Assembly: GCA_033675265.1 (NCBI GenBank)
Contig: JAUJYZ010000330.1
Coordinates: 240,426-304,425, forward strand
Origin: Actinostola sp. cb2023
Taxonomy: Eukaryota; Cnidaria; Anthozoa; Actiniaria; Actinostolidae
DNA length: 64,000 bases
Direction: 5' to 3'
Position 1 is the first letter of the stretch; each line of letters starts with the position of its first letter. Shown in pieces: positions 22,050 through 33,454 of the stretch. Position numbers and translations under genes: made by a program. The notes below the pieces were generated by a model. That model had not been told where the DNA came from, did no database searches, and saw only the letters and a list, made by a program, of their open reading frames with translations.

Positions 22050-23362
22050 ACAGGGAGCCCAAGCGCCCTCAGGCCCGGGCGATTTTATATTTTACGCCCA
22101 CTTCAAGATGGCGGATATTTCCGAGATGGCCTGGAATCTACTAATATGAGCAGCTCAACTTCCGGTGAATCGTATTATTTGCACATAGAGTTCAGTATTC
22201 TTGTCATTTTCTTTGTTTTCTTCGATAAATGTTGAATGTTATACATATTTGGAGAAATCGTATGTATTTATTGTTTGAAATAAAACGATCCATTGTGATA
22301 AAGTTGGAGCTTTATTTTCGATTCTCATTTGCTACCGTATTCGTACGCGAGTAGAATTTTAAATGCCAATGCGAAGTCATAAAAGCGGTAAGTATTGTAA
22401 GACAACTATAAACATCAAGACAGCGGCATAAGATAAAACACGCTTTATCCTGGAAAATTCGACTCCTACGAATAACAAATGAGATATATTCGGCGCGTAC
22501 GGCAGTCTGATGTGTCACGCCAGAATTAAATTTATTCAGTCTCGTCAGTACTGTGCCCAGCGTAAACCAAAACTTGGCATCGAAATTTATTAAGCTGTTC
22601 TGAATCGCTTTGTACGTCTTAACAAAGATAGGATAGTTTGGATTCAATACGTTTCTTCCACTTTTCATAAAATCATAGAAATAATCGACTCAACGGTACG
22701 AATAACAAAATCAGAGTCGGCGTACGGTTACCGTACGAATAGCCACTGCATATTTTCATTTACTTACTGGCTATCCAACGGATTGTTCCCCTCAAAACAC
22801 TTTAAGAAAGATCCAGCTTTATTTGAAAGTTTCTACTCATCGATCACTGCGGTATAAAACGCTTGCTTTTTAGTGGGCGTAAAGTGTGAGCTCACTTCGC
22901 ATTTTACGCCCACTAAAAAGCAAGCGTTTTACCGCAGTGATCGATGAGTAGAAACTTTCACATCAAGCTGGATCTTCTTTAAAGTGTTTTGAGGGGAACA
23001 ATCCGTTAGATAGCCATGCAGTAAGTGAATGAAAATAAGCTCCAACTTCATCACAATTGGATAGTTTTATTTCAGACAATAAATACATATAATTGCGGCT
23101 TGTTTGACACGATTTCTCCGCCAAATATGTATAGCCTTCAACATTTATTGCAATTGCAGTTTAGCCAACAAAGGAATTGCCAAGAATTACCCTATGTGAA
23201 CTCGAAGAAAATACGAAGACGATTCACCGGAAGTGGAGTTGCTCATATTAGTAGATTCCAGGCCATCTCGGCCATATCCGCCATCTTGAAGTGGGCGTAA
23301 AATATAAAATCGCCAGGCCCGGACTTGGATAAATCTAACTTACTTGCGACGGTATCCCTGTG
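22050..23362. mobile_element. Long inverted-repeat element with ACAGGGAGCCCAAG end
   Basis: The left arm (22050-22320) contains GCGATTTTATATTTTACGCC, a GATGGCGGATAT phrase and the AGTTGGAGCTTATTTT region. It is matched inverted by 23030-23345. The right terminus is degenerate. The 118-codon minus frame in the unpaired middle (22312-22668) is not convincing. Confidence 0.8.
22755..23025. repeat. Near-perfect 130-bp-arm palindrome
   Basis: The arms meet around 22890-22900 (GTGTGAGCTCAC). CGATCACTGCGGTA..AAACGCTTGCTTTTTAGTGG is mirrored on the other side. It is nested inside the 22050-23362 element and would form a hairpin. Confidence 0.9.
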
Positions 23363-23911
23363 CTTTAACAGCTATCCCATGGATCTTTACGGCAAATGAA
23401 AGATGGATAACTGAGCTTTATTTGGGTACCAAACATGACGATTTTCGGTAAAGTTTCGACTTCAAACTTCACTATGTTTTGCCCATCGGAAACGGACATT
23501 TGGTGTTCTCATTTGGTGATAATGGAGCATTTTCAAAGTCAATAGGGAATGGTGTAATTATCTCCAATCTAGACATGCTTTCGTGAATGGCCTTACTGGT
23601 ATGTTTACTTTATAAACCCATTTTGGCAATTTGGATAGAGTCATCTGTATTTCCACAATTAGACTTGGAACTTCGCACTTTCGCATGTTTTTATCCAAAT
23701 TTACAGATTTTTATTAGCTAGAACAAAGTATATGGAGTAGTAGAATGCTATTCCATCTTGGCAAATTAATTTTCTTCAGAACGTACACTTTTATTTCCCT
23801 TGATTTGCTCGCTTCCCAGTCAAGCCTTGTATTTTTGTTCGCGATTGTCATTATTCGATTGGGGAAGACCGCTGTTCGTCGCGGGCTCAAGATGACCGGA
23901 ATAGTTGGCGA

Positions 23912-23990
23912 TGAAAAGCATAAATCACCTCAGTGTGAGAAAATAATTTTAACAATGCCCGTTTTCACATGCAGAGGTGATTTATGCTTT
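23912..23990. repeat. Small palindrome (AAAAGCATAAATCACCTC ends)
   Basis: AAAAGCATAAATCACCTC and GAGGTGATTTATGCTTTT are perfect inverted ends of a ~79-bp insertion. Confidence 0.85.
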
Positions 23991-24021
23991 TGAAATTAAA
24001 ATTTCATGTATGCAAAACGAA

Positions 24022-24442
24022 TTAGCCATTAACAAAACGAGCAGGGGACTGGGACCAAGTCCGTAAAACTAATTAAATAAGAAACTAGCAAAAATGGGCA
24101 TCATTTTCTGAGAGAGCAGATCAAACTTAGCTAGTCTGGAAAGTTTGGTGAACTTCGGCTTAATAATGACGATGCTAGAGGGCACCAAATATGTCTATTT
24201 TCACATACAAACTCTGTAAATTTTTGACGCTGTCCATCCGAACCATACATTCACTGTAATATTTTGGATGGACAACACAATTTCAAAAGCTTATAATTCC
24301 GACAGAATTCGCTCAAATCACATCAAACTTTGCACAGATGCTAATTTTAACATGCTGTTTCATGTCATGAACTTAATTTCGTAATTGCATTAATTATAAT
24401 AAACTCGTTCCCAGTCCCCTGCTCGTTTTGTTAATGGCTAAT
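24022..24442. mobile_element. 421-bp MITE with TAGCCATTAACAAAACGAGC ends
   Basis: The left end TAGCCATTAACAAAACGAGC continues AGGGGACTGGGA. The right end is its exact inverse (TCCCAGTCCCCT then GCTCGTTTTGTTAATGGCTA). The interior is non-coding. Confidence 0.88.
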
Positions 24443-24519
24443 ATAGAATGAGACACATGACATTTACTGTAGTGTTAATCTCTTTTTAGCTGGACAACGT
24501 TAATGACATTGACTGTATA

Positions 24520-26455
24520 AATGATACGGGGTACGTAGGGCATCCTTCCTCTTTCCCAAATAAACCCATGCCTGCGGCTTGTAGGACACTGGAGCATCGA
24601 AATGACACCATCGGGCAGAATGCTATTGTTTTCGGCGACATTTACTTACTGACGCTAAAATGCGAGCAGTTGGAATAATTAGTGTGGATGATTGACTACG
24701 TTGATTTTGATTGGTTAAAGACTATCACTTCAGGGACTACGGTATTCCCAGCCTACGTTTTGACAGCTGCCAATCTTACTGCTTTGGGAACGTAAAATTC
24801 CCTGTGGTCGTTAAAAATCTCTGATAAACAAATTATAACCTTGCGCCCCGGCTACAAAAACTTATTGCATAATTATTGACTTGTTTATGTATAAAAATTT
24901 CTAAAGCCGATAATAACGACACAACAGTTTTTATAAGAATTATGTTTCTTTACGTTTTTCGATTCGATGTTTATTAGAGAATAACATATAAGATTCACTT
25001 GACAAAGATTTTGAACTTGGCGCTTTTAAAATATAACTGAACTGTATGATCCAATGTCTTCAAGGGAATCTGTCATTGAGTGACGCGAGACTGAGATCAA
25101 GTCATTCTACGAATAACACACTATAACCTAAGAAAACTTATACCATTTGGAAGCTTGCAACTTACACTTTAACTTTCTAAGTCAGTTTCTGATGCGTTTT
25201 TAATGTGTACTACGAAAACCGAAGGATAAAGTTTCATGAACTCGGCTTGTATTTATAAGTGACGCTTTACTATTAGGTAGCCGGCAAGACTGAGATCAAG
25301 TCATTCTACGAATAACACACAACCTAAGAAAACTTATACCATTTGGAAGCTTGCAACTTACACTTTAACTTTCTAAGTCAGTTTCTGATGCGTTTTTAAT
25401 GTGTACGACGAAAAGGTTTAGAAGCGATTGTAGATACTGAATGCATTCTATGTCTTCATTAGAATACTTGGACACGTCGCTAAAGCAATAGCGCCAAGAT
25501 GTGATTGGCTGTTGCTATAAACATTTGCTGCTGTGTTGTTGTTGGTTTTTTTTGCGGCTCAGAGATCATGAATATAAAGGACATAGTAAACAGCTCACAA
25601 CAAATATCATCCTTAGGTTTATGGTTATGACAAGGAACACACAAGTACCATTCGTTTGACGCTGCTCAGTTGTTTTTTGGAAATCGCAGTTAGTATATAA
25701 TTCATATCAAATTCACTTAGTATTCACTTAGCCGGTCATTTTATTTAGGTTCCGAGTAACAGACGGAGTACCAACTCGATTACTCGAGTTAAAGCCAATG
25801 TTCTCAGAGTCACCACGTACCCTTAACAATGCCTTAATCACCTGGTTATGCCCAGAGGCGGAGCTACGGTTTCGGCGGCAAATTTGAAAGCCCATCAAAT
25901 GTGCTCATTAGTATGTAATTTGGTCTAAGAATAAGGTCTACCTAGATTTTTCAATTTTGCTAGTAGAAATATTTGACCAATTTCAATAAAATCAGTTTGG
26001 AAGATAGGGTGGAGTTCATAGAATAACTCCAAGTTTAACCTAAGCGATTGACCAAATAGAAGGCGAGATATTCTTAGCTATAGCAAATTCCCAGCCAATA
26101 ATATCGTAAAATAGCTCATTTTCACAATGGTTTTGCTAGCAGCGAATTTCAACTTTTTATAGTTTTGAAAGATGATTATTGAAGATAAGCATTTCTTCTT
26201 TCAAAGACCGTATTAACCTAAGCGATAAAAATCAAATATCGTCTTAAATCAGGTCACCTTTGCGACACACTTAGCGTTTTTGAGCCATTTTCTTTGCATT
26301 TTCTTGTGTGCGCCGAAGTAGAAAGTTCGAATCCGGCGGCATTGAGGCTAAAAATATCCCGGATGTGTGGCTTCATTCTGCCCGATGCATATTATGACTA
26401 GTCAGTTCAATATATAATTTTGTATTGAAAACATATTGATGCTCGAAACGTGAAA
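24520..26455. other. Intron 5 of gene B, remainder
   Basis: A ~140-bp segment (GACTGAGATCAAGTCATTCT... to ...GCGTTTTTAATGTGTAC) is repeated directly at about 25091-25215 and 25291-25407. The rest holds nothing I can identify. Confidence 0.5.
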
Positions 26456-26460
26456 ATCAC

Positions 26461-26606
26461 CTTTTTCTCCTTATCCTGATGATAAAAAGTATCATAACAA
26501 CGATTGCTATCAACGCTGCTACGCCACCAACTGTGCCTGCGATCACCGCAGTGTTGTCAGCGGATCTAGCACTGTTCCTGCCATCCTTTAAAAACGGCGT
26601 CGTTAC
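26461..26606 (-). CDS. Gene B exon 5: membrane-spanning exon
   Basis: 146 nt; a pyrimidine-rich acceptor (TATCGGTCTTGTTCAAG), entry phase 0, exit phase 2 at GTGATT. It encodes VTTPFLKDGRNSARSADN followed by a hydrophobic helix containing AGTVGGVAALIAIVVMILFI and the basic stop-transfer RIRRKR. The orientation (mucin-like stalk before, basic residues and tail after) gives a type I single-pass topology. The Gly-rich start of the helix (GTVGG) recurs in C as GTVG. The start of the exon was chosen for the VTTP/TTPTTP match with C; an acceptor 21 nt further in (26585) is possible. Confidence 0.8.
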
Positions 26607-26761
26607 CTTGAACAAGACCGATATGAAGGAAAGATAAGACATTAGTAACGTAATGAGATGTATTGTATCATGTGCCACAGTTATTTGAACACAATAGTCC
26701 CTTTTCGCGTTCACAGATACCGTTGTAAAACCGCTGTACTTATTGATATCAGACGCATTTG

Positions 26762-26892
26762 TACAGGGTTAGCCTCGAGTCAGTGTAAATTATTCACAAA
26801 TATCAACAAGAACACGAAAAAATGTTGACATGAAACAATAGAAACATTTTTGAATTGCACGGACTGTTCTCTGAATCGAGGCTAACCCTGTA
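26762..26892. mobile_element. 131-bp MITE with TACAGGGTTAGCCTCGA ends
   Basis: The left end TACAGGGTTAGCCTCGA and right end TCGAGGCTAACCCTGTA are perfect inverted repeats beginning and ending with TA. It lies just upstream of gene B exon 5, inside intron 4. Confidence 0.85.
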
Positions 26893-26974
26893 GTAAATGA
26901 GTCTTTTGTCAAGGACAGCGGACATCTCTAAACAACGCGAAACTGGAGTATTCGTCAGGAAAATGCCGATGATT

Positions 26975-27426
26975 TACCGTAGAATCCCGGTTAATAGGCA
27001 CCCCCCCCCCCCCCCCCCCCCGATTATAAGCCCGCCTGTCTGCTAACAGAATTTTTTTCCCCTTCATTTACTCCTCCCCATACGGGGTACCATATACAGG
27101 AAACAATAATCAGACAATTAGGTGTACTTTGCAAACGAAACTGATGGAGTCCAGTAGTATACGGTAACGCATGCATTGGTTGAAAAGCCGCTCAGATTAT
27201 AGTTTTTTCTGAGCATATTCACGTTTAAAAACTTTTATTGTTATTGTTGCATGAACACTGTTTAACTAAAATGGTCACGATTATAAACATTATTTTTCTT
27301 AAATAGAACGGATTTCAGACGTTTTTTTCCTCCTTTTTACAAGCCTCCCCGATTATAAGCCCACCACAAAACCCTTACGAAGTTATATAAGCCCAGGGCT
27401 TAGCTTATAACCAGGATTCTACGGTA
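26975..27426. mobile_element. 452-bp MITE with TACCGTAGAATCC ends
   Basis: The left end TACCGTAGAATCCCGGTTAA and right end TTATAACCAGGATTCTACGGTA are inverted, with internal inverted GATTATAAGCCC phrases. It contains a run of 21 C residues (27001-27021). Confidence 0.85.
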
Positions 27427-27517
27427 CCAGAGAGAAATTGAGATAAAGACTCCCATAAATTTATTTTAAGCGGCATTAATCCTAGAAAGAGAGAAGTTAG
27501 AAGAAAACAAATTCTGA

Positions 27518-27598
27518 CTCCGATGTCGGTTCGAACCCACGACCCTCAGAATTAATCACTGATTCTCCTACTAGCTGAGCTACAAGGCCAGACGTCTG
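27518..27598 (-). other. tRNA-like sequence (pseudo-tRNA or SINE head)
   Basis: The minus strand shows GGCCTTGTAGCTCAGCTAGT (A-box-like) and GTGGGTTCGAACC (B box) at tRNA spacing. The acceptor and anticodon stems are weak. Probably a tRNA-derived SINE remnant in intron 4 of gene B. Confidence 0.5.
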
Positions 27599-27812
27599 GA
27601 AGAAAGCCATGGGTTGCTATAGCACTAACTTTCCCTCAATTTATATCCGCTTTACTAGTGTTACACGGCCTCCTTTCCAAGTGTTGCGATAATATACCAA
27701 GTGAATTATTTTACTCTTTTAGGTCAGTTTTGATGTTTTCAATCTTGTTTTAATTTTTATCTCATGTACGTATTTTTTTCTTAGAGTCTAATACTAAAAC
27801 AATTGGACTTAC

Positions 27813-28135
27813 ATGCGGTAACTTGGTGCTTTGAGTAGCTATAGAGGTGCTGCGTTTTGTTGGTAACGACGAAGAAGGCGTCGAGGTTGGTGGAATTTGC
27901 GTTGAAGAAGATGAAGAACTAATTATCGATGTACATATTGTCGTTGTTGGGGTATGAGATGAAGAATATGAAAAAGGAGGCGTGGAAGTAGACGTTGTCG
28001 TGGACGTTGGTGGAATTTGCGTTAAAGAGGATGGAGAACTAATTATCGATGTAGATATTGTCGTTGTTGGGGTATGTGTTGAAGAATATGAAAAAGTAAG
28101 CGTGGAAGTAGACGTTGGTGGCATCAAGAGTGGAC
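27813..28135 (-). CDS. Gene B exon 4: Ser/Thr/Pro-rich mucin-like stalk
   Basis: 323 nt, entry phase 1 (forming a Cys codon TGT with the last base of exon 3) and exit phase 0 at GTAAGT. Almost all residues are Ser, Thr, Pro or Ile. Two imperfect repeats of about 38-40 residues share FSYSS.HTPTTTI.TSIISS and S.TQIPPTST. Such a composition is typical of an O-glycosylated extended stalk between ectodomain and membrane. Gene C has a counterpart of 344 nt with the same phases but no close sequence match, as expected for a fast-evolving stalk. Confidence 0.8.
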
Positions 28136-28192
28136 CTTTTTGATAGAAATAACAATAATCAATGCATACAACCAACAAAAAAATGTATGTGT

Positions 28193-29275
28193 CACGTTAC
28201 CAGCAATATGAGACATTTTAATCCCGCGATATTATGACAAGCGGTCTCCCGGCAGTCCGATATTCTCTCAAAATCAAACTACTCTAAGTTTAAATCTATT
28301 GTCGGTTTGTAGGTTGGATAATTCATGACAAAAATTGTGTATAGTACTTATAGCCGTTGCAATTAGATTTTAAGCACGGCATTTAGCCCTGAAGATGGTC
28401 GCTTAGTCCGAAAGCTTGGCAGTTTTTTCATTTAAACTAAGGTTGAAGATACAGCATTTTGTCATACTCTAAGTTTGTTTAGAAATACCAAGCGCTTTGT
28501 TGAGGTGGATAGATTTAAAAATGAAGTGTTCGATTACGCTCGGCACAGAGTACGAACGAGTCACGGAAGGCACTTTGAAAATCTCTATATACCGGCACAA
28601 GAAACCCAATATATGTACTACCTTGATTATCGTTCGAAATTCTTTTTAGGAGCCCCAAGCTTCATAGAACAGTGGTATAGCACGTAAACTTACCAGGATT
28701 CAAACTAATAGCGGCCAAAAATAACCGAAGTCAGAGTAATTTAGCTCTTTCCGTGCTCATTGAGCCTTGACAATGACGACCGGTTCTTGTCGATCAACTC
28801 TAAAAGTGAGCTGTGTTTAGTTACAAAAGGAACCACTTTGGAGATAGTAATGTGAGGATTTTTATGAAGAATCGGATTCACAACAAACAGCAGAACAAAA
28901 CAAGAACGACCGAAAGTTTTGAAGAGTAGCAGCATTGGAAGCAGAAATGACTAAACTTTCATGGTTTCAGTGTATTGTAAGGTACAGAGTACAAACATCA
29001 TGATTTTATAAGTCTACAGAAATCGTTCAAAGGAACCACTTTGTCGAAGAAGAATTCACTTCATTTTTCGTAAGAAAGTGGTGTAAGCAATGATGATTAT
29101 AATTCGAACGACCGAAACGTTGTACTTTCACGCTTTTCATATGGAATAATGCATGATTTAACATTATTCCCCATACATTCTCTCGGTAATATTTGGCCGC
29201 CATTTTGAGCGTCAATTTGTTGTTAATAAGTATGCGCGTCGGCCATCTTGACTCATATTGCTGGTAACGAAATGA
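28193..29275. mobile_element. Putative MITE with CGTTACCAGCAATATGAG ends
   Basis: CGTTACCAGCAATATGAGAC near 28193 is matched inverted by CTCATATTGCTGGTAACG ending near 29275. A Penelope-type 3' phrase (CTGAAGATGGTCGC...CCGAAAGCTTGG) at 28390-28420 and AAAGGAACCACTTTG copies at 28823 and 29026 lie inside. The frames within are short and unsupported. Inside intron 3 of gene B. Confidence 0.55.
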
Positions 29276-29950
29276 TTTAATGATCTGTTTATGAGACAAA
29301 CGAGAAAATAAATGAAAGAATATCTGACCGTTCGGGTCTCCACCAAAACATGAAACTCCCATCTGCAATATATTACAGGATCGACTGGTCTCTAAATCAC
29401 ATAGAATAGGGGGACGAACGTAATTTAATCATCGTTAATGATTGCACGGATATCAGTTATCGTGAAGCTTTTTTCAACCGGCACTATTTAAGGAATGGTC
29501 AAAGCTTAGCGTGCGTCCATCGAGAGAAAAATCAATTACAATTACAGGTTCCTATTTTGCAAACGACAGATGGTGGCTAGAATTTATTTATTTGCTTTTT
29601 GGAATTAGTTCCGAACACTAAATCGGTAAAACAAGAGAAAAATACGTATAGTAGTGAATTACAGTCGTTTTGCTTCTAATGCCCCGTTCACAGCAAGGCT
29701 AAAACACGTTTTAAAGTGGTTTAACTCACAGGTTTAGAAAATTATCTACAATCGCAACGCAACATTTGTCACAAAACTGCTGGTAAACTGTCCTTTGTGT
29801 TGCATAGTATAAATACCAGATAGTTTGATTAAATTATTGTGAAATTAGATGCTCTCAGATTATAGAAGCTAGAAAAACCCAGTTGAACTAAACAAGTTTT
29901 GGTGTGAATGGGGCATAAGTCTTTTCGCCTCCAGTCATGCAGTTCCCTTC

Positions 29951-30082
29951 CAAAACTGTTTGCCTCCAAGGCCGTTCGCTTCTAAAACTGTTTGCCTCCA
30001 AGACCGTTCGCTTCTAAAACTGTTTGCCTCCAAGGCCGTTCGCCTCTAAAACTGTTTGCCTCCAAGGCCGTTCGCTTCTAAA
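29951..30082. repeat. 32-bp minisatellite (CTGTTTGCCTCCAAGGCCGTTCG...)
   Basis: Four units of 32 bp with few differences. Related AGAAGCGAACGG-type phrases recur at 58185-58272. Confidence 0.9.
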
Positions 30083-30756
30083 GATATATACTTCCTAATG
30101 ATGTTCTAAGATAGGCTTGATATATTTTTGATTGTATATAGATGTCCAAAAGACTTCCAATTTTGGAAAATACTGTAGAAATTAAATACGCGCGAAATAC
30201 GCGTGTATACCATATTTGTGTTTCACTAACATAAGAGTTTGAAGAATTTTGTATTTCGCTAAAATAAGAATAACTGGAAAGTGATCATGAGTAATTTCCT
30301 GAACTTAAAATATTGACAGTCAAAACCGGTATTAGCTTCAAGTTTCCGTTAATTATAAAATTCAAAACAAGAATAAATTCACTACTCGAATTCTGATTGG
30401 ATTATTAAACAATTGGCGCCCCTCCTTATATAGACAAGCTCCACATGAGGAGGCTATTGAAATACATTATATACGTTACTCGATATCGTGAGGACAATAT
30501 TTACCTCGATTTACGTGTTATTAACCACAGAGTCTGTGATTCTTTTAATAGACTGGGTAAGACTCGATTGACCGCCATCTAATTGTTTTCAAACATTCAA
30601 AGTAAAATGACTTAGAAGGCCGCCCCGTATGTTCAAGCCAGTTCTATGGACAGTTGTTGATTAAGATATATGTACACACATTGTGTAGTTACTCACTGAC
30701 TCTTTTCTGCTGTTTGTACACACAAAAATATCGAATTATGTTCGATCGCTTTTTTT
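30083..30756. other. Intron 3 of gene B, remainder
   Basis: AT-rich, nothing identifiable. It ends at the left border of the segmental duplication. Confidence 0.4.
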
Positions 30757-30791
30757 CTAGAGCTGTTTATTTGTCTATTGTGTTTACTTAC

Positions 30792-30924
30792 ATCGCAGTG
30801 GTCCTTGTACTTTAAGCAGCAGACAATAAGTCGTCCAACTTCCGCCCTGGGTGATTGTGCATGTGAAGTTCAGTTTGATTACATGTCCATATGCTATTTG
30901 TGGGTAAACGTTTTTACCACTATC
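30792..30924 (-). CDS. Gene B exon 3: ectodomain exon
   Basis: 133 nt, acceptor TTTTACTTTTAG, donor GTAAGT, entry phase 0 and exit phase 1. It encodes DSGKNVYPQIAYGHVIKLNF followed by a T-C segment, an N-glycan-free loop, Y-C-L-L-L-K-V and PLR. It aligns with C exon 3 through G-x-V-I-K-L, two cysteines and L-L-K-(V/I)-(Q/E)-G. The last base begins the Cys codon completed by exon 4. The homologous exon of copy A carries one extra A and is out of frame. Confidence 0.85.
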
Positions 30925-31761
30925 CTAAAAGTAAAAGGAACGAATAGTAAAAAGGACATAGTTCATAATTTTACACTAGTGTGGTAATAATGACCATAAT
31001 TACACTAACATGATAATAGCCATCCTATGCCTTGGCATTATTTTCAGTTCCAACAAAAGTCTCTTCAACTATGTCTAGGATAGGACAACTATTTGACCGC
31101 TTTGGTGAGGAATTGGTACATTGTAAATGAGTTGATGACGGTTTCGTATCGTAGCTTTTCCAATACTAGAATTAGGCCCCAAGAATACATATTTCCAGTT
31201 TTAAGTTCAGAAATCGCATCTTTAGATCGTTTTTGCGAAGTCTGCGCGGCACACCTACGCTAATACGAAATCCCGTCCCTCTGGATTTTTCCAGGGCTAT
31301 TTTCTATGTGGCTTTATAACGTGTTGACGGATCTTCTTTCCTCAGTTTGTGTACTGGATATAACTGAAAATCGTGGAACGTATTTGGAAGCAACAATCTT
31401 ATCATGATATTTACGGATTTTTTAAATTCTCGCGCGCTGATTGGATAAGAGCCATTGTCGATAAGAGGACAGACGCATAGAATGACGTTTCGCTTGCGCA
31501 CGCGCTTTAATCAATGTATTTTTCATTCAAATTTATTTGTCGTATTGGGAGCCTTTTCCGCTTTCCTGATTAAATATTGTTATAAAAATAAAAAATAAAC
31601 CTCACTACGCTCTTTGTTTCCGTGTTTTGAACATTTTGTGACTTCATTCAGTTCTCGATAAGAGTACAGACAATGGAAAACCATGTTTGAATGTTTAAAT
31701 AGAGGTATAAATGCAATACATTATTGATCACCGTTATAAGTTAACTACTACTGCTACTTAC

Positions 31762-31979
31762 AGAGATAATCAATTCTTTTAGACTGGAATCATATAGAGA
31801 AGAAAAGACCGATCTAGCATCACTTATTTGTGTCCAAGTTCCATTGCAATGAAGATATGAAAACGTTTCCTCAAGAACGCAGTTATCAGCGTTTATGTTT
31901 ATTGTTCCTATAATGCCTTCTACTGCAGGCACAACCAAAAGTGGACTGTCAACAGTATTGACTTGAAAGGTTGTACATC
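31762..31979 (-). CDS. Gene B exon 2: ectodomain exon
   Basis: 218 nt, acceptor TTTCATTTTCAG, donor GTAAGT, entry phase 1 and exit phase 0. It starts GCTTFQVNTVDSPLLVVPAV, then a cysteine in DNCVLEE and YLHCNGTW, and ends KELIIS. Same length as the copy A exon. It has three cysteines and at least one N-glycosylation sequon, and no known domain is recognised. Confidence 0.87.
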
Positions 31980-32076
31980 CTGAAAATGAAAGAACAAACG
32001 CAATATATATATAGAGAGAGGGCAGAGTAAATGACAAGTTTTAATTATATGTTTTAATTTAAAAAAATGTAGTGTA

Positions 32077-32200
32077 TTGTAGTGTAATATAATATAGTGT
32101 AGTGTAATACGTAATGTAATGTAATGTAATGTAATGTAATTTAATGTAATGTAATGTTATGTAATGTAATGTAATGTAATGTAATGCAATGTAATGTTAT
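32077..32200. repeat. (TAATG)n microsatellite in intron 1 of gene B
   Basis: Pentamer array with degenerate TAGTG-type units at the left, at the same position as the array in copy A. Confidence 0.92.
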
Positions 32201-32679
32201 AAAAAAAAAACTCCGTTTGTTTGCAGTTATACCTTCATGATCTAAACAAGAACTTGTCATAGTGATTGGTTCTAAACCTTTAGTATTAAGTCCTTACGTA
32301 CAACAAAGTCATTATATAATGAGAACATGTTTCGTCCTTACGAACCTTTTCAACTCGTTACATACATAAGTTAACATACTGGTTGTAATGTTCTTGTTTT
32401 TATCAAGAACATTACGGTGAAATAAATCCCAGTAATTCATTCAAATTAAATTGGCCAAATTATGCGAACAATCTGACAATTCGGTTAGAATAAAGGCTTG
32501 ATAAACAGTAACTCACATGATACACTGGGAATTGAGAATATACAATGTACATCACAATTACGCAGATCACATGCTCCAGATAAAGAATAAAACTGGACCA
32601 GAAGCAAGATCTTATAGTTCTATAAACATTTAACAGCACCAAGTACGTTACACCTGTGGTTATTCATAAGTTTACTTAC

Positions 32680-32971
32680 CACTTTGTGCTCGCACATCTT
32701 TATTTCTCTCACATTTCCACGTATCGTCGAAGAATCCAAACACGTTTTGAGTGTCGTTGAAGTTACATTGACATGTACAATTGACTGCAGCACCATTAGC
32801 GTTTACAGTGATTTCGTTTCCACCCATGTCATTACACTTCTTTGCTGTGTCACTTGAACACATCGAAGCAGGAATCTTAAATACATCTCGATATTGACGG
32901 GTGATGACGTATTCTTCTGCTGAGTAAAGTTTCCACAGAGATATAACGAGTATTACTGTAAATATGTTCAT
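32680..32971 (-). CDS. Gene B exon 1: signal peptide and six-Cys N-terminal ectodomain
   Basis: 292 nt from ATG 32971 to a GTAAGT donor, exit phase 1. Signal peptide MNIFTVILVISLWKLYSA, then EEYVITRQYRDVFKIPASMC, a second Cys in A-K-K-C-N-D-M-G-G, the cluster NCTCQC, and VFGFFDDTWKCERN ending S-G. The six cysteines and the F-G-F-x(2-4)-W-K-C-E motif are shared with A, C and D. Gene B as read joins seven exons (32971 down to a stop ending at 20274) into 487 codons including the stop with all phases consistent. Predicted product: a type I membrane receptor with a 12-Cys ectodomain, mucin-like stalk and tyrosine-motif tail. Ligand and pathway are unknown. Confidence 0.87.
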
Positions 32972-33407
32972 GGTACTGTACGACCAACTGAACGGTTTCA
33001 CCTGCCGTGAGAAATGAGTTATTTTTCTTTGACCTTGTTATCTGCAGTAAAGCAACTATGAAGTTCGTTCCAGTAGCTTCTCGAGTTATGGGTATCAAGC
33101 AGCACGAATATATCTTTTAAGATATGACAAATATACAATTAATATTTGTATGGTCTCTGAATATTGCCAACGACTTACACAAAAGGGTTTTCAAATGGTT
33201 TTTAACGAAGAAAGTCGAGTTGTGCTTATAACTTTGGTTACTTCCGTCGCTTGTCAGTATAGAGTTCTCAGACGGCTGAGTTCCGCATAGCAAGTGCAAC
33301 ACTGATTAGCATAACATGAGCATGTTCAGTCATATCCAAGTTAACCATTGGAAACTATTTACGAATAAAGTGAAACAAAATAAAATACTAATTCATTGAT
33401 ATTTAAC

Positions 33408-33423
33408 AAATAGAAAACGTTTC

Positions 33424-33454
<31 letters not shown>

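Larger units (their letters stand above)
21676..24519. mobile_element. MITE with ACTGTCAATGTCATTAACG ends, expanded by nested insertions
   Basis: The left end ACTGTCAATGTCATTAACGT (to ~21830) is matched inverted by segments at 24445-24519 and 23870-23910 (CCGGAATAGTTGGCGATG). The right arm is split by two later insertions (23911-23990 and 24022-24442) and the middle by 22050-23362. A short relative with the same ends is at 51511-51795. No transposase is visible. Confidence 0.75.
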
